DNA of 64,000 nucleotides from Wohlfahrtiimonas larvae (GCF_002006755.1 NZ_MVDO01000019.1:1-64000); one strand, 5' to 3'. Numbered from the stretch's first letter, positions 27,494-36,905 are shown. Numbers and translations: made by a program. The notes: a model not told the origin generated them from the sequence alone.

Positions 27494-28894
27494 TTATTTA
27501 ATGGGTTTAAAGCTAGTTAATTCATCCGTATTTTGCATTTGATGAGGTTTTATCCAAATATAATAGCAAGTTAATAATAATACTAACCAAATTCCACCTG
27601 CATATAATGCTTTTCGAGCGGGTTCATAATAGCCTAAAATGCCAATTACAAAAATCATAAATCCGATAGCAAATGCAGGGCCAATTGGCCAGAATGGCAC
27701 AGGAAACTTGAGATTGTCTGCTTCTGAATTAGATAATTGTTTACGCATTGCCACTTGAGAAATGAGCACGGTTAACCATACCCAAACTGTTGCAAACGTT
27801 GCCATTGCGGCAATGACAAAGAATAAACCTTTAGGGAAGAGATAATTTAAAACAACACCTAAAATCATCACAAAGAACATCACAATGATCGGATAAATCG
27901 GCACACCACTTGTTGATAGTTTGCTGAATGATTTAGGTGCATGGCCTTGTTCTGCTAAACCGTACATCATTCTGCCTGCGCCAAAGATATCACTATTGAT
28001 TGCAGAAACTGCTGCAGTTATGACAACAACATTTAATAAATGCGCAGCAGATTCAATACCTAAGCTGCTAAAAATTGTCACAAATGGGCTGGCGCCTAAA
28101 CCAATTTGATTCCATGGAAACAGTGCCATTAATACCATTAATGCTAAGAAATAAAATAGTAGGATTTGTACAGGTACTACGTTAATAGACATTGGTAATG
28201 TTTTTTCAGGATTTTCAGCCTCTAAAGCTGTTAAGCCCAATGTTTCAATGCCTCCAAATGAAAACACAACAACGCTTAGTGCAATGATGATACCGTATAT
28301 GCCATTTGGCGCAAATCCGCCATGGGACCATAAATTACTGACTGCTGGTGCAGATTCTAGTGAAGAGCTTGTATCCATCCCTGAAAATAAAATATAGCCA
28401 CCTGCAAAGATCATTGCAATAATTGCTACGACCTTTAATAAGGAGAGCCAAAATCCTAATTCACCAAATAATTTAACAGAGCATAGGTTGATGCCGCATA
28501 ACAGTAATGTAATGCCTAGTGCCCAGATCCATGGTGCAATGTCGGGATACCAAAATCCCATGTATATGGCAAAAGCAGTAACGTCTGCAATGCAAACGAG
28601 TGCCATTTCAAAAACATATGTCCATCCTGTGAAAAATCCTGCTAATGGTCCTAAATATTTAGTGGCATAAGCGCCAAATGCACCTGGTAATGGATTGTGC
28701 ATGATCATTTCGCCCAATGCACGCATCACCATAAAAACTGCGATGCCTGATAATAGGTAAGCAATCAATACAGCAGGGCCTGCCATTTGAATAGCATTGG
28801 CAGAGCCATAGAATAATCCTGTGCCTACAGCAGAGCCTAATCCGATGAATAAAACATGGCGTGGAGTTAAGCCTCTCTTAAGTTGAGTAGCCAT
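27494..28894 (-). CDS. hutT: APC-family amino acid permease of the hut operon (probable histidine permease)
   Basis: A 466-residue amino acid-polyamine-organocation permease with 12 helices. It opens with the AnsP/GabP/ProY group pattern [36 protein letters not shown] and [18 protein letters not shown] chose ATG 28894 since GGAGG lies just upstream; the longer frame from 28957 would run through a stem-loop. Location between hutH and hutD makes histidine the likely substrate (HutT role); the sequence does not by itself exclude another amino acid. Confidence 0.82.
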   Translation of the reverse strand: MATQLKRGLTPRHVLFIGLGSAVGTGLFYGSANAIQMAGPAVLIAYLLSGIAVFMVMRALGEMIMHNPLPGAFGAYATKYLGPLAGFFTGWTYVFEMALVCIADVTAFAIYMGFWYPDIAPWIWALGITLLLCGINLCSVKLFGELGFWLSLLKVVAIIAMIFAGGYILFSGMDTSSSLESAPAVSNLWSHGGFAPNGIYGIIIALSVVVFSFGGIETLGLTALEAENPEKTLPMSINVVPVQILLFYFLALMVLMALFPWNQIGLGASPFVTIFSSLGIESAAHLLNVVVITAAVSAINSDIFGAGRMMYGLAEQGHAPKSFSKLSTSGVPIYPIIVMFFVMILGVVLNYLFPKGLFFVIAAMATFATVWVWLTVLISQVAMRKQLSNSEADNLKFPVPFWPIGPAFAIGFMIFVIGILGYYEPARKALYAGGIWLVLLLTCYYIWIKPHQMQNTDELTSFKPIK

Positions 28895-28945
28895 TAATAA
28901 AATCCTCCAATGGATATGCAAAATATTTTGCACGAAAAAATCTGT

Positions 28946-28975
28946 TAAGCCTAACATATGATATTGTTAGGCTTA
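28946..28975 (-). other. Perfect 11-bp stem-loop between hutH and the permease gene
   Basis: TAAGCCTAACA (28946-28956) pairs with TGTTAGGCTTA (28965-28975) around an 8-base loop. A short T run follows some bases later on the minus strand, so partial termination or attenuation is possible. Confidence 0.55.
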
Positions 28976-29010
28976 TATTTATAATAAAATCTTGCAAATA
29001 ATTTATGCGC

Positions 29011-30549
29011 TTAACTCAATGAGAAACCGAGTGCAGTTTCAACATTTTTGACAAGATCTGTTTCTAATAAATCGGCTGCTTTATGGATATCAGGATAAAT
29101 TACGCGATCTTCCGTCAAGGTTGGAATTTGTGAGCGAATAGTATCGTACGCAGCTTGTGTGCCTGTACCTAAAGCTTTATCTGAGTCTTTCTTGTTTAAA
29201 TCTACAGCTTGGCTTGCTAGCATCAATTCCATGCCCACAACTGCTTTAGCGTTTTTATAGATGCTCTGTGCTTTACGTGCTGCAATTGTTCCCATGCTTA
29301 CATGATCTTCTTGGTTTGCTGATGATGGTATAGAATCCACGCTTGCAGGATGTGCCAATACTTTATTTTCAGAAACTAAAGATGCTGCTGCATATTGCAC
29401 AATCATAAAGCCAGAATGTAAGCCGCCTTGTTCTGTTAAGAATGCAGGTAAGCCATTATTCAACGCAGGATTCACTAGGCGCTCAATGCGGCGTTCACTT
29501 ACATTGGCCAATTCAGCCAATGCAATGCCTAAGAAATCAAAGGCTAATGCCATTGGTTGACCGTGGAAATGGCCGCCAGAGATGCCCATTTTTTTATCCA
29601 CGAGAATGATAGGGTTGTCTGTCACAGAGTTGATTTCAATATCCACTTTGTGGCGAACGTATTCAATCGCATCATGGCTAGCACCATGAATTTGTGGTGC
29701 GCAACGCAATACATAAGCATCTTGTACGCGAATATCACCTTGATGTGTTGTGCGTTCACTGTTGGCTAATAAGGATAGTAAGTTTTTCGCTGAAGCACCT
29801 TGTCCTGGATGTGGGCGAAGTGTATGCAATTCTGGAATGAACGGGTCTGTGATGCCGTTTAAAGCTTCCATTGTCAATGCAACTGCGATATCACTTGCTT
29901 TTAATAGTTGGATAGCATCATGACATGTTAATGCTCCTACAGCTGTCATTGCTTGTGTGCCGTTGATGAGTGCTAAACCTTCTTTTGACGTGAGTTCAAT
30001 GACAGGAATACCTGCTCTTGCCATCGCTTCTTTGCCGGGTAAAATTTCACCTTGATATTCTGCTTCACCTTCGCCGATCATGGGTAAAACCATGTGTGCT
30101 AATGGGACTAAGTCACCACTTGCACCTAAAGAACCTTTTTCAAAAATCTTTGGATGAACCCCTTTGTTAAGCATATTCATCAGTGTTTCCATTGTGCTCA
30201 GGCGAATACCAGAATAACCTTTGGCTAAGTTATTTAAGCGGAGTAGCATCATTGCACGTACAGCATCTGTCGGTAAATAATCACCCACACCACAAGAGTG
30301 GCTAATGATCAAATTACGCTGTAAATCTTTGGCTTGATCTTTAGAAATATGAACATTACTAAAGTTGCCAAAACCTGTTGTAATCCCATAGACAATTTCA
30401 CCAGATTCAACAAGTTCATCAACATATTGACGAGAAATTTCAATGTTTTTGATAGATTCAGGGGTAAGTTCAACTGTTGCGCCACAACGAGCAACTTCTA
30501 CAACGTTATCAAGCGTTAAGCTATTTCCGTCAATTTTAATTACAGTCAT
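29011..30549 (-). CDS. hutH: Histidine ammonia-lyase
   Basis: A 512-residue enzyme that converts histidine to urocanate and ammonia. The Ala-Ser-Gly triad that cyclises into the MIO cofactor is at residues 143-145 (GSLGASGDLVPL). The substrate-site tyrosine segment VYGITTGFG, the NGTQAM loop and the SSANQEDHVSMG region are intact, and the length is standard for HutH. It lies in the minus-strand hut operon, with stem-loops in both flanking gaps. Confidence 0.96.
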   Translation of the reverse strand: MTVIKIDGNSLTLDNVVEVARCGATVELTPESIKNIEISRQYVDELVESGEIVYGITTGFGNFSNVHISKDQAKDLQRNLIISHSCGVGDYLPTDAVRAMMLLRLNNLAKGYSGIRLSTMETLMNMLNKGVHPKIFEKGSLGASGDLVPLAHMVLPMIGEGEAEYQGEILPGKEAMARAGIPVIELTSKEGLALINGTQAMTAVGALTCHDAIQLLKASDIAVALTMEALNGITDPFIPELHTLRPHPGQGASAKNLLSLLANSERTTHQGDIRVQDAYVLRCAPQIHGASHDAIEYVRHKVDIEINSVTDNPIILVDKKMGISGGHFHGQPMALAFDFLGIALAELANVSERRIERLVNPALNNGLPAFLTEQGGLHSGFMIVQYAAASLVSENKVLAHPASVDSIPSSANQEDHVSMGTIAARKAQSIYKNAKAVVGMELMLASQAVDLNKKDSDKALGTGTQAAYDTIRSQIPTLTEDRVIYPDIHKAADLLETDLVKNVETALGFSLS

Positions 30550-30619
30550 AATGGATCCTTTACTAAACGTAACTGTGTGTAAGGTATTGATGATATTGAA
30601 ATGGGCATTAAATATGCCT

Positions 30620-30658
30620 GTCTAAATCTCTCGCCTTTAAATTTGGAGAGATTTAGAC
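30620..30658 (-). other. Perfect 13-bp stem-loop between hutG and hutH
   Basis: GTCTAAATCTCTC (30620-30632) pairs with GAGAGATTTAGAC (30646-30658) around a 13-base loop. No T run follows on the minus strand. Confidence 0.55.
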
Positions 30659-30677
30659 TATGAGTTTGATAACTATT

Positions 30678-31640
30678 TTAGTTATTGGCCCAGCTATTGT
30701 AGATATGCCATGCAATGCGTGCAGCTGTTTTAGCGCACAACATGTCACGATCTAAGCTTGGGTTGTACTCAACTAAATCGACAGCTTTTAATTTGCCAGA
30801 GCTGATGATGGTTTCTGCTAAAGACAAATAAATTTGTGTATGAACGCCCAAAGTACTTGGTGCGGACACTGCAAACATTTCAGCAAATGGTAGGGCATCT
30901 AAGTCAATTGTTAAATATACAACATCCAAATCTGCTAAAAATGTATTCACTTGAGTGTTTAGATTAGCAATATTACCCTCTGTGCATTCTGTATCCCAAA
31001 TGATTTTGACATTCAATTCATTGGCAGTATCTAATAATGCTTTTGTGTTGGAAGCACGGCTGACACCAACGCATAAATAGTTGAATGGGCGATTGCTATT
31101 TTGGCACTCTTCTGCCAATTGTTTAAATGGTGTGCCAGATGAAGCTGTATTGGCTTTACGAACATCCAAGTGCGCATCAAAATTGATGATGCCAATGCGA
31201 GCATTTGGATATGCATCATATAGGCCTTTTGCATGTGCATAAGCAGTTTCATGACCACCGCCAAACACTAATGTCGGTAAGCCATTTCGGTGGCATGCAG
31301 TGATGTGTTCAGCGAATGCAGTTTGTACTGCAGGTAAAGAGTCACCTTGGAAAATGATATTGCCTAAATCCACTAATGGTTTAGTTGCTTCGTGATCAGC
31401 AAAGTTTGCCATGCCTTGGCGAATGATATTAGGTGCAGTGGCAGCACCTACGCGACCTTTATTCAACTCTACACCTTTATCACACATGAATCCCATTAAT
31501 GCGATATGATCAGGGTATTTTTCAGGTGTAAAAGACGTAGTTTTTTGAATGGTTTGGAAAATCCTTTTGGCGCTTGGGCTTTCCGCTGAATCATCGCGGC
31601 CTTGCCAAATATTTTCTGGTGTTTGTTCCCAAAACTGCAT
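30678..31640 (-). CDS. hutG: Formimidoylglutamase (arginase family)
   Basis: A 320-residue ureohydrolase-fold enzyme, the last step of the pathway, hydrolysing formimidoylglutamate to glutamate and formamide. Manganese-binding motifs FGGGHETAYA, NFDAHLDVR and TIDLDALPF are present in order. ATG 31640 is preceded by AGGAGAAAC and lies 19 bases after the hutI stop, so I preferred it to an upstream in-frame start at 31685 that overlaps hutI. Formamide, not N-formylglutamate, is therefore the expected by-product. Confidence 0.93.
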   Translation of the reverse strand: MQFWEQTPENIWQGRDDSAESPSAKRIFQTIQKTTSFTPEKYPDHIALMGFMCDKGVELNKGRVGAATAPNIIRQGMANFADHEATKPLVDLGNIIFQGDSLPAVQTAFAEHITACHRNGLPTLVFGGGHETAYAHAKGLYDAYPNARIGIINFDAHLDVRKANTASSGTPFKQLAEECQNSNRPFNYLCVGVSRASNTKALLDTANELNVKIIWDTECTEGNIANLNTQVNTFLADLDVVYLTIDLDALPFAEMFAVSAPSTLGVHTQIYLSLAETIISSGKLKAVDLVEYNPSLDRDMLCAKTAARIAWHIYNSWANN

Positions 31641-31659
31641 GGTGTTTCTCCTAAAAGTA

Positions 31660-32892
31660 TTATGCATTATTCGCGATTTTGCCATGAAAAACGCGATGAA
31701 CTAATGGGTTGTGTCCAAGTTCATAAAATATTTCGACAGGATTTTGTACATTCCAAACTGCAAAGTTTGCCACAAAATCTTGTTTTAATTGTCCGTGTGT
31801 GTGTTGGCGGCCTAATGCTTGTGCTGCATTTCGTGTTACACCTTCCATCACTTCTAATGGTGTTAAGCCAAACTGTACAGAAGCTGCATTCATTGCAAAG
31901 CGAATTGAAGTGAAGGGGCTTGTGCCAGGATTGAAATCTGTAGAAATTGCCATTGGTACTTTGTATTGTCTGAGTAAGGCAATAGGTGGTTTTTGAGTTT
32001 CGCGCAAGAAATAGAAAGCGAGTGGTAATAGTGTTGCGACTGTGCCAGATTGTGAAATGGCTTTAATTGCCGATTCATCTAAAAATTCAATATGATCTAC
32101 TGATAAGCCATTGTATTGCGCAATTAATTTACTGCCGCCTAAGTTAGACATTTGTTCCATGTGGCCTTTAACAGGAATGCCTAATTCTTTAGCTCGATCA
32201 AATACTTTTTTAGTTTGCTCTAATGAGAATCCAACGGACTCACAAAATACATCTACAGCTTCATATAAGCCTTCTTGCCATAATGTTGGCATGATGGTTT
32301 CACAAATAAGATCAATATATTCATCCGCTTTGTCTTTATATTCAGGTGGTACAGCATGCGCAGATAATAGTGTCGAAGCAATTTCGATTGGGTAATTTTT
32401 AGCTAAATCTTGCGATACTTTTAATTGTTTACGTTCGTTTTCTAAATCTAAGCCATAACCTGATTTGGATTCAATTGTAGTTACGCCTTCATTTGCTAGT
32501 GATTGCATACGAGGGAATGCAAGCTTATATAAAGCTTGCTCTGACAATTCACGTGTATTGCGAACTGTTGAGTTAATGCCGCCCCCTTGTTGTGCAATTT
32601 CAATATAAGGCACGCCATTTAAGCGCATTTCCCACTCTTTTGCGCGATTACCACCAAAAACTAAATGAGTATGACAGTCAATAAAGCCGGGGGTGACCAA
32701 GTGATTTTCTAAATCAACAATTGTTGCATCGATTGGCTTTGTATAGGAAGTAGATGGTAATACGGCAATAATTTGATCATTGTGAGTAATGATGTCATGT
32801 TGATCTAATAAACCATACTCATGATCAATTGTTGAGTCCATTGTCATTAAACGACCATTGGTCCAAATTGTACAGTTGTTTGGGAATTCCAT
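31660..32892 (-). CDS. hutI: Imidazolonepropionase
   Basis: A 410-residue amidohydrolase, the third step of histidine breakdown, opening the imidazolone ring to formimidoylglutamate. The metal ligands are in GFIDCHTHLVFGG and later histidines (SAHAVPP, KGHMEQ), with the substrate-recognition region GGGINSTVRNTRE. ATG 32892 has AAGGCGG at proper spacing; ATG 32898 sits directly against that site. It is the first gene of the minus-strand hut operon, divergent from hutU. Confidence 0.94.
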   Translation of the reverse strand: MEFPNNCTIWTNGRLMTMDSTIDHEYGLLDQHDIITHNDQIIAVLPSTSYTKPIDATIVDLENHLVTPGFIDCHTHLVFGGNRAKEWEMRLNGVPYIEIAQQGGGINSTVRNTRELSEQALYKLAFPRMQSLANEGVTTIESKSGYGLDLENERKQLKVSQDLAKNYPIEIASTLLSAHAVPPEYKDKADEYIDLICETIMPTLWQEGLYEAVDVFCESVGFSLEQTKKVFDRAKELGIPVKGHMEQMSNLGGSKLIAQYNGLSVDHIEFLDESAIKAISQSGTVATLLPLAFYFLRETQKPPIALLRQYKVPMAISTDFNPGTSPFTSIRFAMNAASVQFGLTPLEVMEGVTRNAAQALGRQHTHGQLKQDFVANFAVWNVQNPVEIFYELGHNPLVHRVFHGKIANNA

Positions 32893-33363
32893 TGCCATCC
32901 GCCTTTATAAATACTAATTCAGTCTTGATATTATAGATTCAGATCATACGAATGTATAACCATTAAAGTTTTATCTACAAACTTTTAACTACAATATTTT
33001 GTATATACATTTGCAATTAAGCTGAATTGATTAGATCACTAATGAATAAAATTATCAAGAATTTTATAAAAAATAATAATTTTTCAGTTTTATATCAATT
33101 AGTTGATGTTTTTTAGGTCTATTTTTAAATGTATATAAGTATTGGTTTTTAATTTATATTCATCATTCTCATGAAGTGAGAATGTAATTTTTAGATCTGA
33201 TATTTAAAACTTTAAAGGTAATAATTTTCAATGATTTGAGTTGTATATTACCTTAATTTAAGAAAAGATTAATTTTATTATTAGACAAAAAATTTTTTTG
33301 CTTTATATTTGTATAGACAATGTTTATGGTTAAAATTGATTTAAAAATTTTAGGAGAGTAGTC
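32893..33363. promoter_or_regulatory. hutI-hutU divergent control region with five TGTATA elements
   Basis: This very AT-rich gap separates the divergent hutI and hutU genes and must hold both promoters. It contains the perfect palindrome TGTATATACA (33000-33009), which has the TGTA-N2-TACA form of HutC operators. TGTATAGACA (33310-33319), inside TTGTATAGACAA, misses that form by one base and lies 45 bases before hutU. Three weaker TGTATA copies are at 32953, 33130 and 33242. HutC is encoded nearby, so these are candidate operators. Confidence 0.6.
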
Positions 33364-35391
33364 ATGACAACGAATTACGATGTATCTCAGGCAATGGAAA
33401 TTAAATTAGATAATATCTTACCTGAATATCCTGAGTTTGATCCACAATATAGACGTGCTCCAAATCGTGGTTTTCGCCTCACGCAAGCACAAGCAGAAGT
33501 GGCATTAAAAAATGCTTTGCGCTATGTACCGGAAGAGCTGCATGAAATATTAGCGCCAGAATTCATGGATGAATTGGTTACTTATGGTCGTATTTATGCC
33601 TATCGTTTCCGTCCTGAAGGGCGTATTTATGGTAAGCCTTTAGAAGAGTATAAAGGTGCTTGTGTTGAAGGTAAATCCATGCAGGTGATGATGGATAACA
33701 ACTTGGATTTCGAAATCTGTTTATATCCATATGAATTAGTGACCTATGGTGAAACAGGCCAAGTGTGTCAAAACTGGTTGCAATATAGATTATTGAAAAA
33801 ATACTTAGAAGTGATGACACAGGATCAAACATTGGTGGTTCAGTCTGGACATCCTTTAGGTTTGTTTCCATCAAAACCTGATGCACCGCGTGTCATTATC
33901 ACGAATGCTTTGATGGTGGGTATGTTTGATAATCCTAAAGACTGGGAAATTGCTGAACAAATGGGTGTTGCAAACTATGGCCAAATGACAGCAGGTGGTT
34001 GGATGTATATCGGCCCACAAGGAATTGTTCACGGTACATTCAACACAATTTTGAATGCAGGCCGTTTGAAACTAGGTTTGAAAGATGATCAAGATTTAAA
34101 AGGCGTATTATTTGTCACTAGTGGTTTGGGGGGAATGAGTGGTGCTCAACCAAAAGCAATCGAAATTGCTAATGGTGTTGGCATCATTGCAGAAGTGGAT
34201 TATTCACGTATTCAAACACGTTTGGATCAGGGGTGGGTTTCTTTAGCAAGCGCCAACTTAAAAGAAGTCTTTGATACAGCACAAGAGTATTTAGATAAGA
34301 AAGAAACGATTTCTATCGCTTATCACGGTAATATTGTGGATCTATTGGAATATGCGGTAGAACATAATATTCACATTCCTTTATTGTCTGATCAAACCTC
34401 ATGCCATAATGTTTATGATGGTGGTTATTGCCCGCAAGGTATTTCTTTTGAAGAAAGAACAGAAATGTTAGCAAATGATCGTGAGAAATTTGTGGAGTTA
34501 GTGGATGCATCGTTGCGTAAGCATTTCGACATGATCCAAAAATTATCTGACAATGGTTCTTACTTCTTCGATTATGGCAATGCATTTTTGAAATCAGTTT
34601 ATGATGCTGGTGTGACAGAAGTTTCTAAAAATGGTTATGATGAAAAAGATGGCTTTATCTATCCATCATATGTTGAAGATATTTTAGGGCCTGAATTGTT
34701 TGACTATGGTTATGGTCCATTCCGCTGGGTGTGTTTATCAGGTAATCCTGAAGATTTACGTAAAACTGACCAAGCTGCAATGGATTGTATTGATCCTAAT
34801 CGCCGTGGTCAGGATCGTGATAATTGGATCTGGATTCGTGATGCTGAGAAAAACAAAATGGTTGTAGGGACACAAGCGCGTATTTTGTATCAAGATGCCG
34901 AAGGTCGTACAAAGATTGCATTGCGTTTTAATGAAATGATCAAAAATGGTGAAATTGGCCCAGTAATGTTGGGGCGAGATCATCATGACGTTTCAGGCAC
35001 TGATTCACCATTCCGTGAAACATCTAATATTAAAGATGGTAGTAATGTAATGGCAGATATGGCAACACATTGTTTTGCAGGAAATGCTGCGCGTGGTATG
35101 AGTTTAGTAGCATTACATAATGGTGGTGGTGTTGGGATTGGTAAATCCATCAATGGTGGTTTTGGTATGGTGTTGGATGGCTCTGATCGTGCTGCTAAGA
35201 TCATCGAATCAGCAATGATGTGGGATGTAATGGGCGGTGTTGCAAGAAGAAGTTGGGCAAGAAATCCTAACTCAATCGCAACGAGTGTAGAATATAATAA
35301 AAACTACGCAGGTAAAGGTCATATCACATTGCCATATATTCCTTCAGAAGATTTAGTTAAGCGTGTTGTTGCAGAGAAAACAAAGAAATAA
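33364..35391 (+). CDS. hutU: Urocanate hydratase (long form)
   Basis: A 675-residue urocanase, which hydrates urocanate to imidazolonepropionate using a tightly bound NAD+. NAD-binding GLGGMSGAQPKA and the conserved cysteine (C457) in PFRWVCLSGNPEDL are present. Classical gammaproteobacterial HutU is about 556 residues; this one has the length and N-terminal extension of the long class that includes animal urocanases. A GGAG ribosome site precedes the ATG. It is divergent from hutI and followed by a terminator, then hutC. Confidence 0.95.
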   Translation: MTTNYDVSQAMEIKLDNILPEYPEFDPQYRRAPNRGFRLTQAQAEVALKNALRYVPEELHEILAPEFMDELVTYGRIYAYRFRPEGRIYGKPLEEYKGACVEGKSMQVMMDNNLDFEICLYPYELVTYGETGQVCQNWLQYRLLKKYLEVMTQDQTLVVQSGHPLGLFPSKPDAPRVIITNALMVGMFDNPKDWEIAEQMGVANYGQMTAGGWMYIGPQGIVHGTFNTILNAGRLKLGLKDDQDLKGVLFVTSGLGGMSGAQPKAIEIANGVGIIAEVDYSRIQTRLDQGWVSLASANLKEVFDTAQEYLDKKETISIAYHGNIVDLLEYAVEHNIHIPLLSDQTSCHNVYDGGYCPQGISFEERTEMLANDREKFVELVDASLRKHFDMIQKLSDNGSYFFDYGNAFLKSVYDAGVTEVSKNGYDEKDGFIYPSYVEDILGPELFDYGYGPFRWVCLSGNPEDLRKTDQAAMDCIDPNRRGQDRDNWIWIRDAEKNKMVVGTQARILYQDAEGRTKIALRFNEMIKNGEIGPVMLGRDHHDVSGTDSPFRETSNIKDGSNVMADMATHCFAGNAARGMSLVALHNGGGVGIGKSINGGFGMVLDGSDRAAKIIESAMMWDVMGGVARRSWARNPNSIATSVEYNKNYAGKGHITLPYIPSEDLVKRVVAEKTKK

Positions 35392-35460
35392 TCTACATTT
35401 AACTAAAGAATTCATCTTTCGCTCAGGCGGATGAGAGATTTAAATAAAATTTTAAGAGAA

Positions 35461-35510
35461 AAAGGTGTTAGATTTTGGTGATAAACTGAAATCTAGCACC
35501 TTTCTATTAT
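35461..35510 (+). terminator. Terminator between hutU and hutC
   Basis: AAAGGTGTTAGATTT (35461-35475) pairs with AAATCTAGCACCTTT (35489-35503) with one G-T wobble and a 13-base loop, followed by a T-rich stretch. Confidence 0.7.
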
Positions 35511-35566
35511 GTTGTATGCAATAATAGGAGAATCACTGATTAACTTAATTTGGCTAAAGAGAAATT

Positions 35567-36289
35567 ATGCAGAAAGTCACCATGGCAATTCCTAAATATA
35601 AAAATATCAAAAATTACATCTTAAGCGGAATTACTTCTGGTTTATTCAAACAAGGTGGGCAGATTCCAACAGAACTAGAGTTATCTTCCATGTTTAGTGT
35701 CAGCAGAATGACGGTGAATCGTGCCATTACAGATTTAACTGCACAAAATGTTTTAACGCGCATTCCAGGCAAGGGTACATTTGTGACAGCCGAAAAAGCC
35801 GCAGCTTCTGCAACGAATGTGACAGATATCGCCTTAGAAGTCACAAAACGCGGTAATAAACACTCTTTGAATATTATCGCTCAGGAAGTTGTCAGTGCTG
35901 ATGAAAATGTCGCATTAGGTTTAGGGATTTTCACAGGTTCTAGTGTACATTTTTGCCATATTGTACATTATGAAAATGGCATACCATTGATTATAGAGAA
36001 GCGCTATGTGAATCCTATTTTTGTGCCAAATTTCATAGAACAGGATTTTACAAAAACTACACCGAGTGGCTATTTATTAGAGAAGCATGGCTTAAGCCGT
36101 ATGGAGCAAACGATCGAAGCAGTTGCAGCGACAGAGGTTCATGCTGATTTGTTAGAAATCCCAGCGGGTGAACCATGTCTATACATTACAAGAAGAACAT
36201 GGGATCGTAATAATATCATCAGTGTTGCCCAATTCTTAGCACCCGGCATGCGTTATAAGTACTTTGTGAGCACAGATTTCTCGAGTTAA
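35567..36289 (+). CDS. hutC: HutC, GntR-family histidine utilisation repressor
   Basis: This 240-residue regulator has a winged helix (residues about 8-75, with IPTELELSSMFSVSRMTVNRAI and RIPGKGTFV) and a UTRA ligand domain (about 95-235, with RRTWDRNNIISVAQFLAPG, typical of HutC). HutC represses hut genes and is released by urocanate. The start may be ATG 35567 or 35582. It follows hutU after a terminator; a TTGTATGCAA element about 45 bases upstream could be part of autoregulation. Confidence 0.9.
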   Translation: MQKVTMAIPKYKNIKNYILSGITSGLFKQGGQIPTELELSSMFSVSRMTVNRAITDLTAQNVLTRIPGKGTFVTAEKAAASATNVTDIALEVTKRGNKHSLNIIAQEVVSADENVALGLGIFTGSSVHFCHIVHYENGIPLIIEKRYVNPIFVPNFIEQDFTKTTPSGYLLEKHGLSRMEQTIEAVAATEVHADLLEIPAGEPCLYITRRTWDRNNIISVAQFLAPGMRYKYFVSTDFSS

Positions 36290-36309
36290 TTGATATTAAG
36301 GAATCGATC

Positions 36310-36765
36310 ATGTATTTACGAGATGACAAGACAATATTCAGAATGAAAATTCTTGGATATGAATTTCCATTGTCCAAACAATATGATGATAGTAACTGGT
36401 TAGTTCTACAAATAGCAGTAGAATCAGATGTAGGAAATTTATTTTTTGAAGCACAAGATGCTTGTTTACAGGCAGGCGAACTTATTATGATCCGTGATTG
36501 GCTTCAGAAGTTAAAGAGTGAAAATATTAATTCAGCATTAAATTTTTTTGAGCCAGAGCTATCTTTTTCGTATTCTAGCTATCCAAAATCACAGTTATTT
36601 GTTCATTTGAAATATTCTTTATATCCAGAAGAGGATAGTAAGAATGCTGAATCTGGTGCAGAAAAAACGTTAATTTTTGATTTGAAAGATCATAAAATCT
36701 TAGAGGATAATATTCATACTTTAAATAAAATGATTGATAAATATCCTAGCAGATATAGCCCATAA
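36310..36765 (+). CDS. WapI-like immunity protein, orphan
   Basis: This 151-residue protein resembles the WapI-type immunity family as I recall it: KILGYEFP near the start, NWLVLQIAVES, a DACLQAGELIMIRDWLQKL core and a FFEPELSFSY strand. Such proteins neutralise the toxic tips of contact-dependent or WapA-like polymorphic toxins. No toxin gene is adjacent, so it would be an orphan immunity gene. GGAATC precedes the ATG. The last four codons and the stop lie inside the decayed yeiH copy that begins near 36757, so the C-terminus has been set by that fusion. Family assignment is moderate. Confidence 0.6.
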   Translation: MYLRDDKTIFRMKILGYEFPLSKQYDDSNWLVLQIAVESDVGNLFFEAQDACLQAGELIMIRDWLQKLKSENINSALNFFEPELSFSYSSYPKSQLFVHLKYSLYPEEDSKNAESGAEKTLIFDLKDHKILEDNIHTLNKMIDKYPSRYSP

Positions 36766-36905
36766 AATGCAGCATAATTAAACTAACGATGATAATACCA
36801 TCTCGCATCTCAAACCATGATGATTGGTTTAACGTCATTTCTAAGTAATTTGGTCGGAACTGTATTTAAAATCAATAGCAATCATTGTAAGAATTAAAAA
36901 TTACC
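36757..36905 (-). pseudogene. Decayed duplicate of the yeiH 3' end
   Basis: About 150 bases here align by eye, on the minus strand, to the last part of the intact yeiH gene at about 37576-37730. Shared landmarks in the same order include ATATAGCCCATAAAAT followed by CAGCATAATTAA, then CATGATGATGGGTTTAA against CATGATGATTGGTTTAA, then CATTTCT, GTATTTAAA and AACCATTGCAACG-like sequence. The copy has several in-frame stops and gaps, so it cannot encode protein. It lies downstream of the YiiX-like gene, so that gene is bracketed by intact and relic yeiH ends. Confidence 0.8.
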
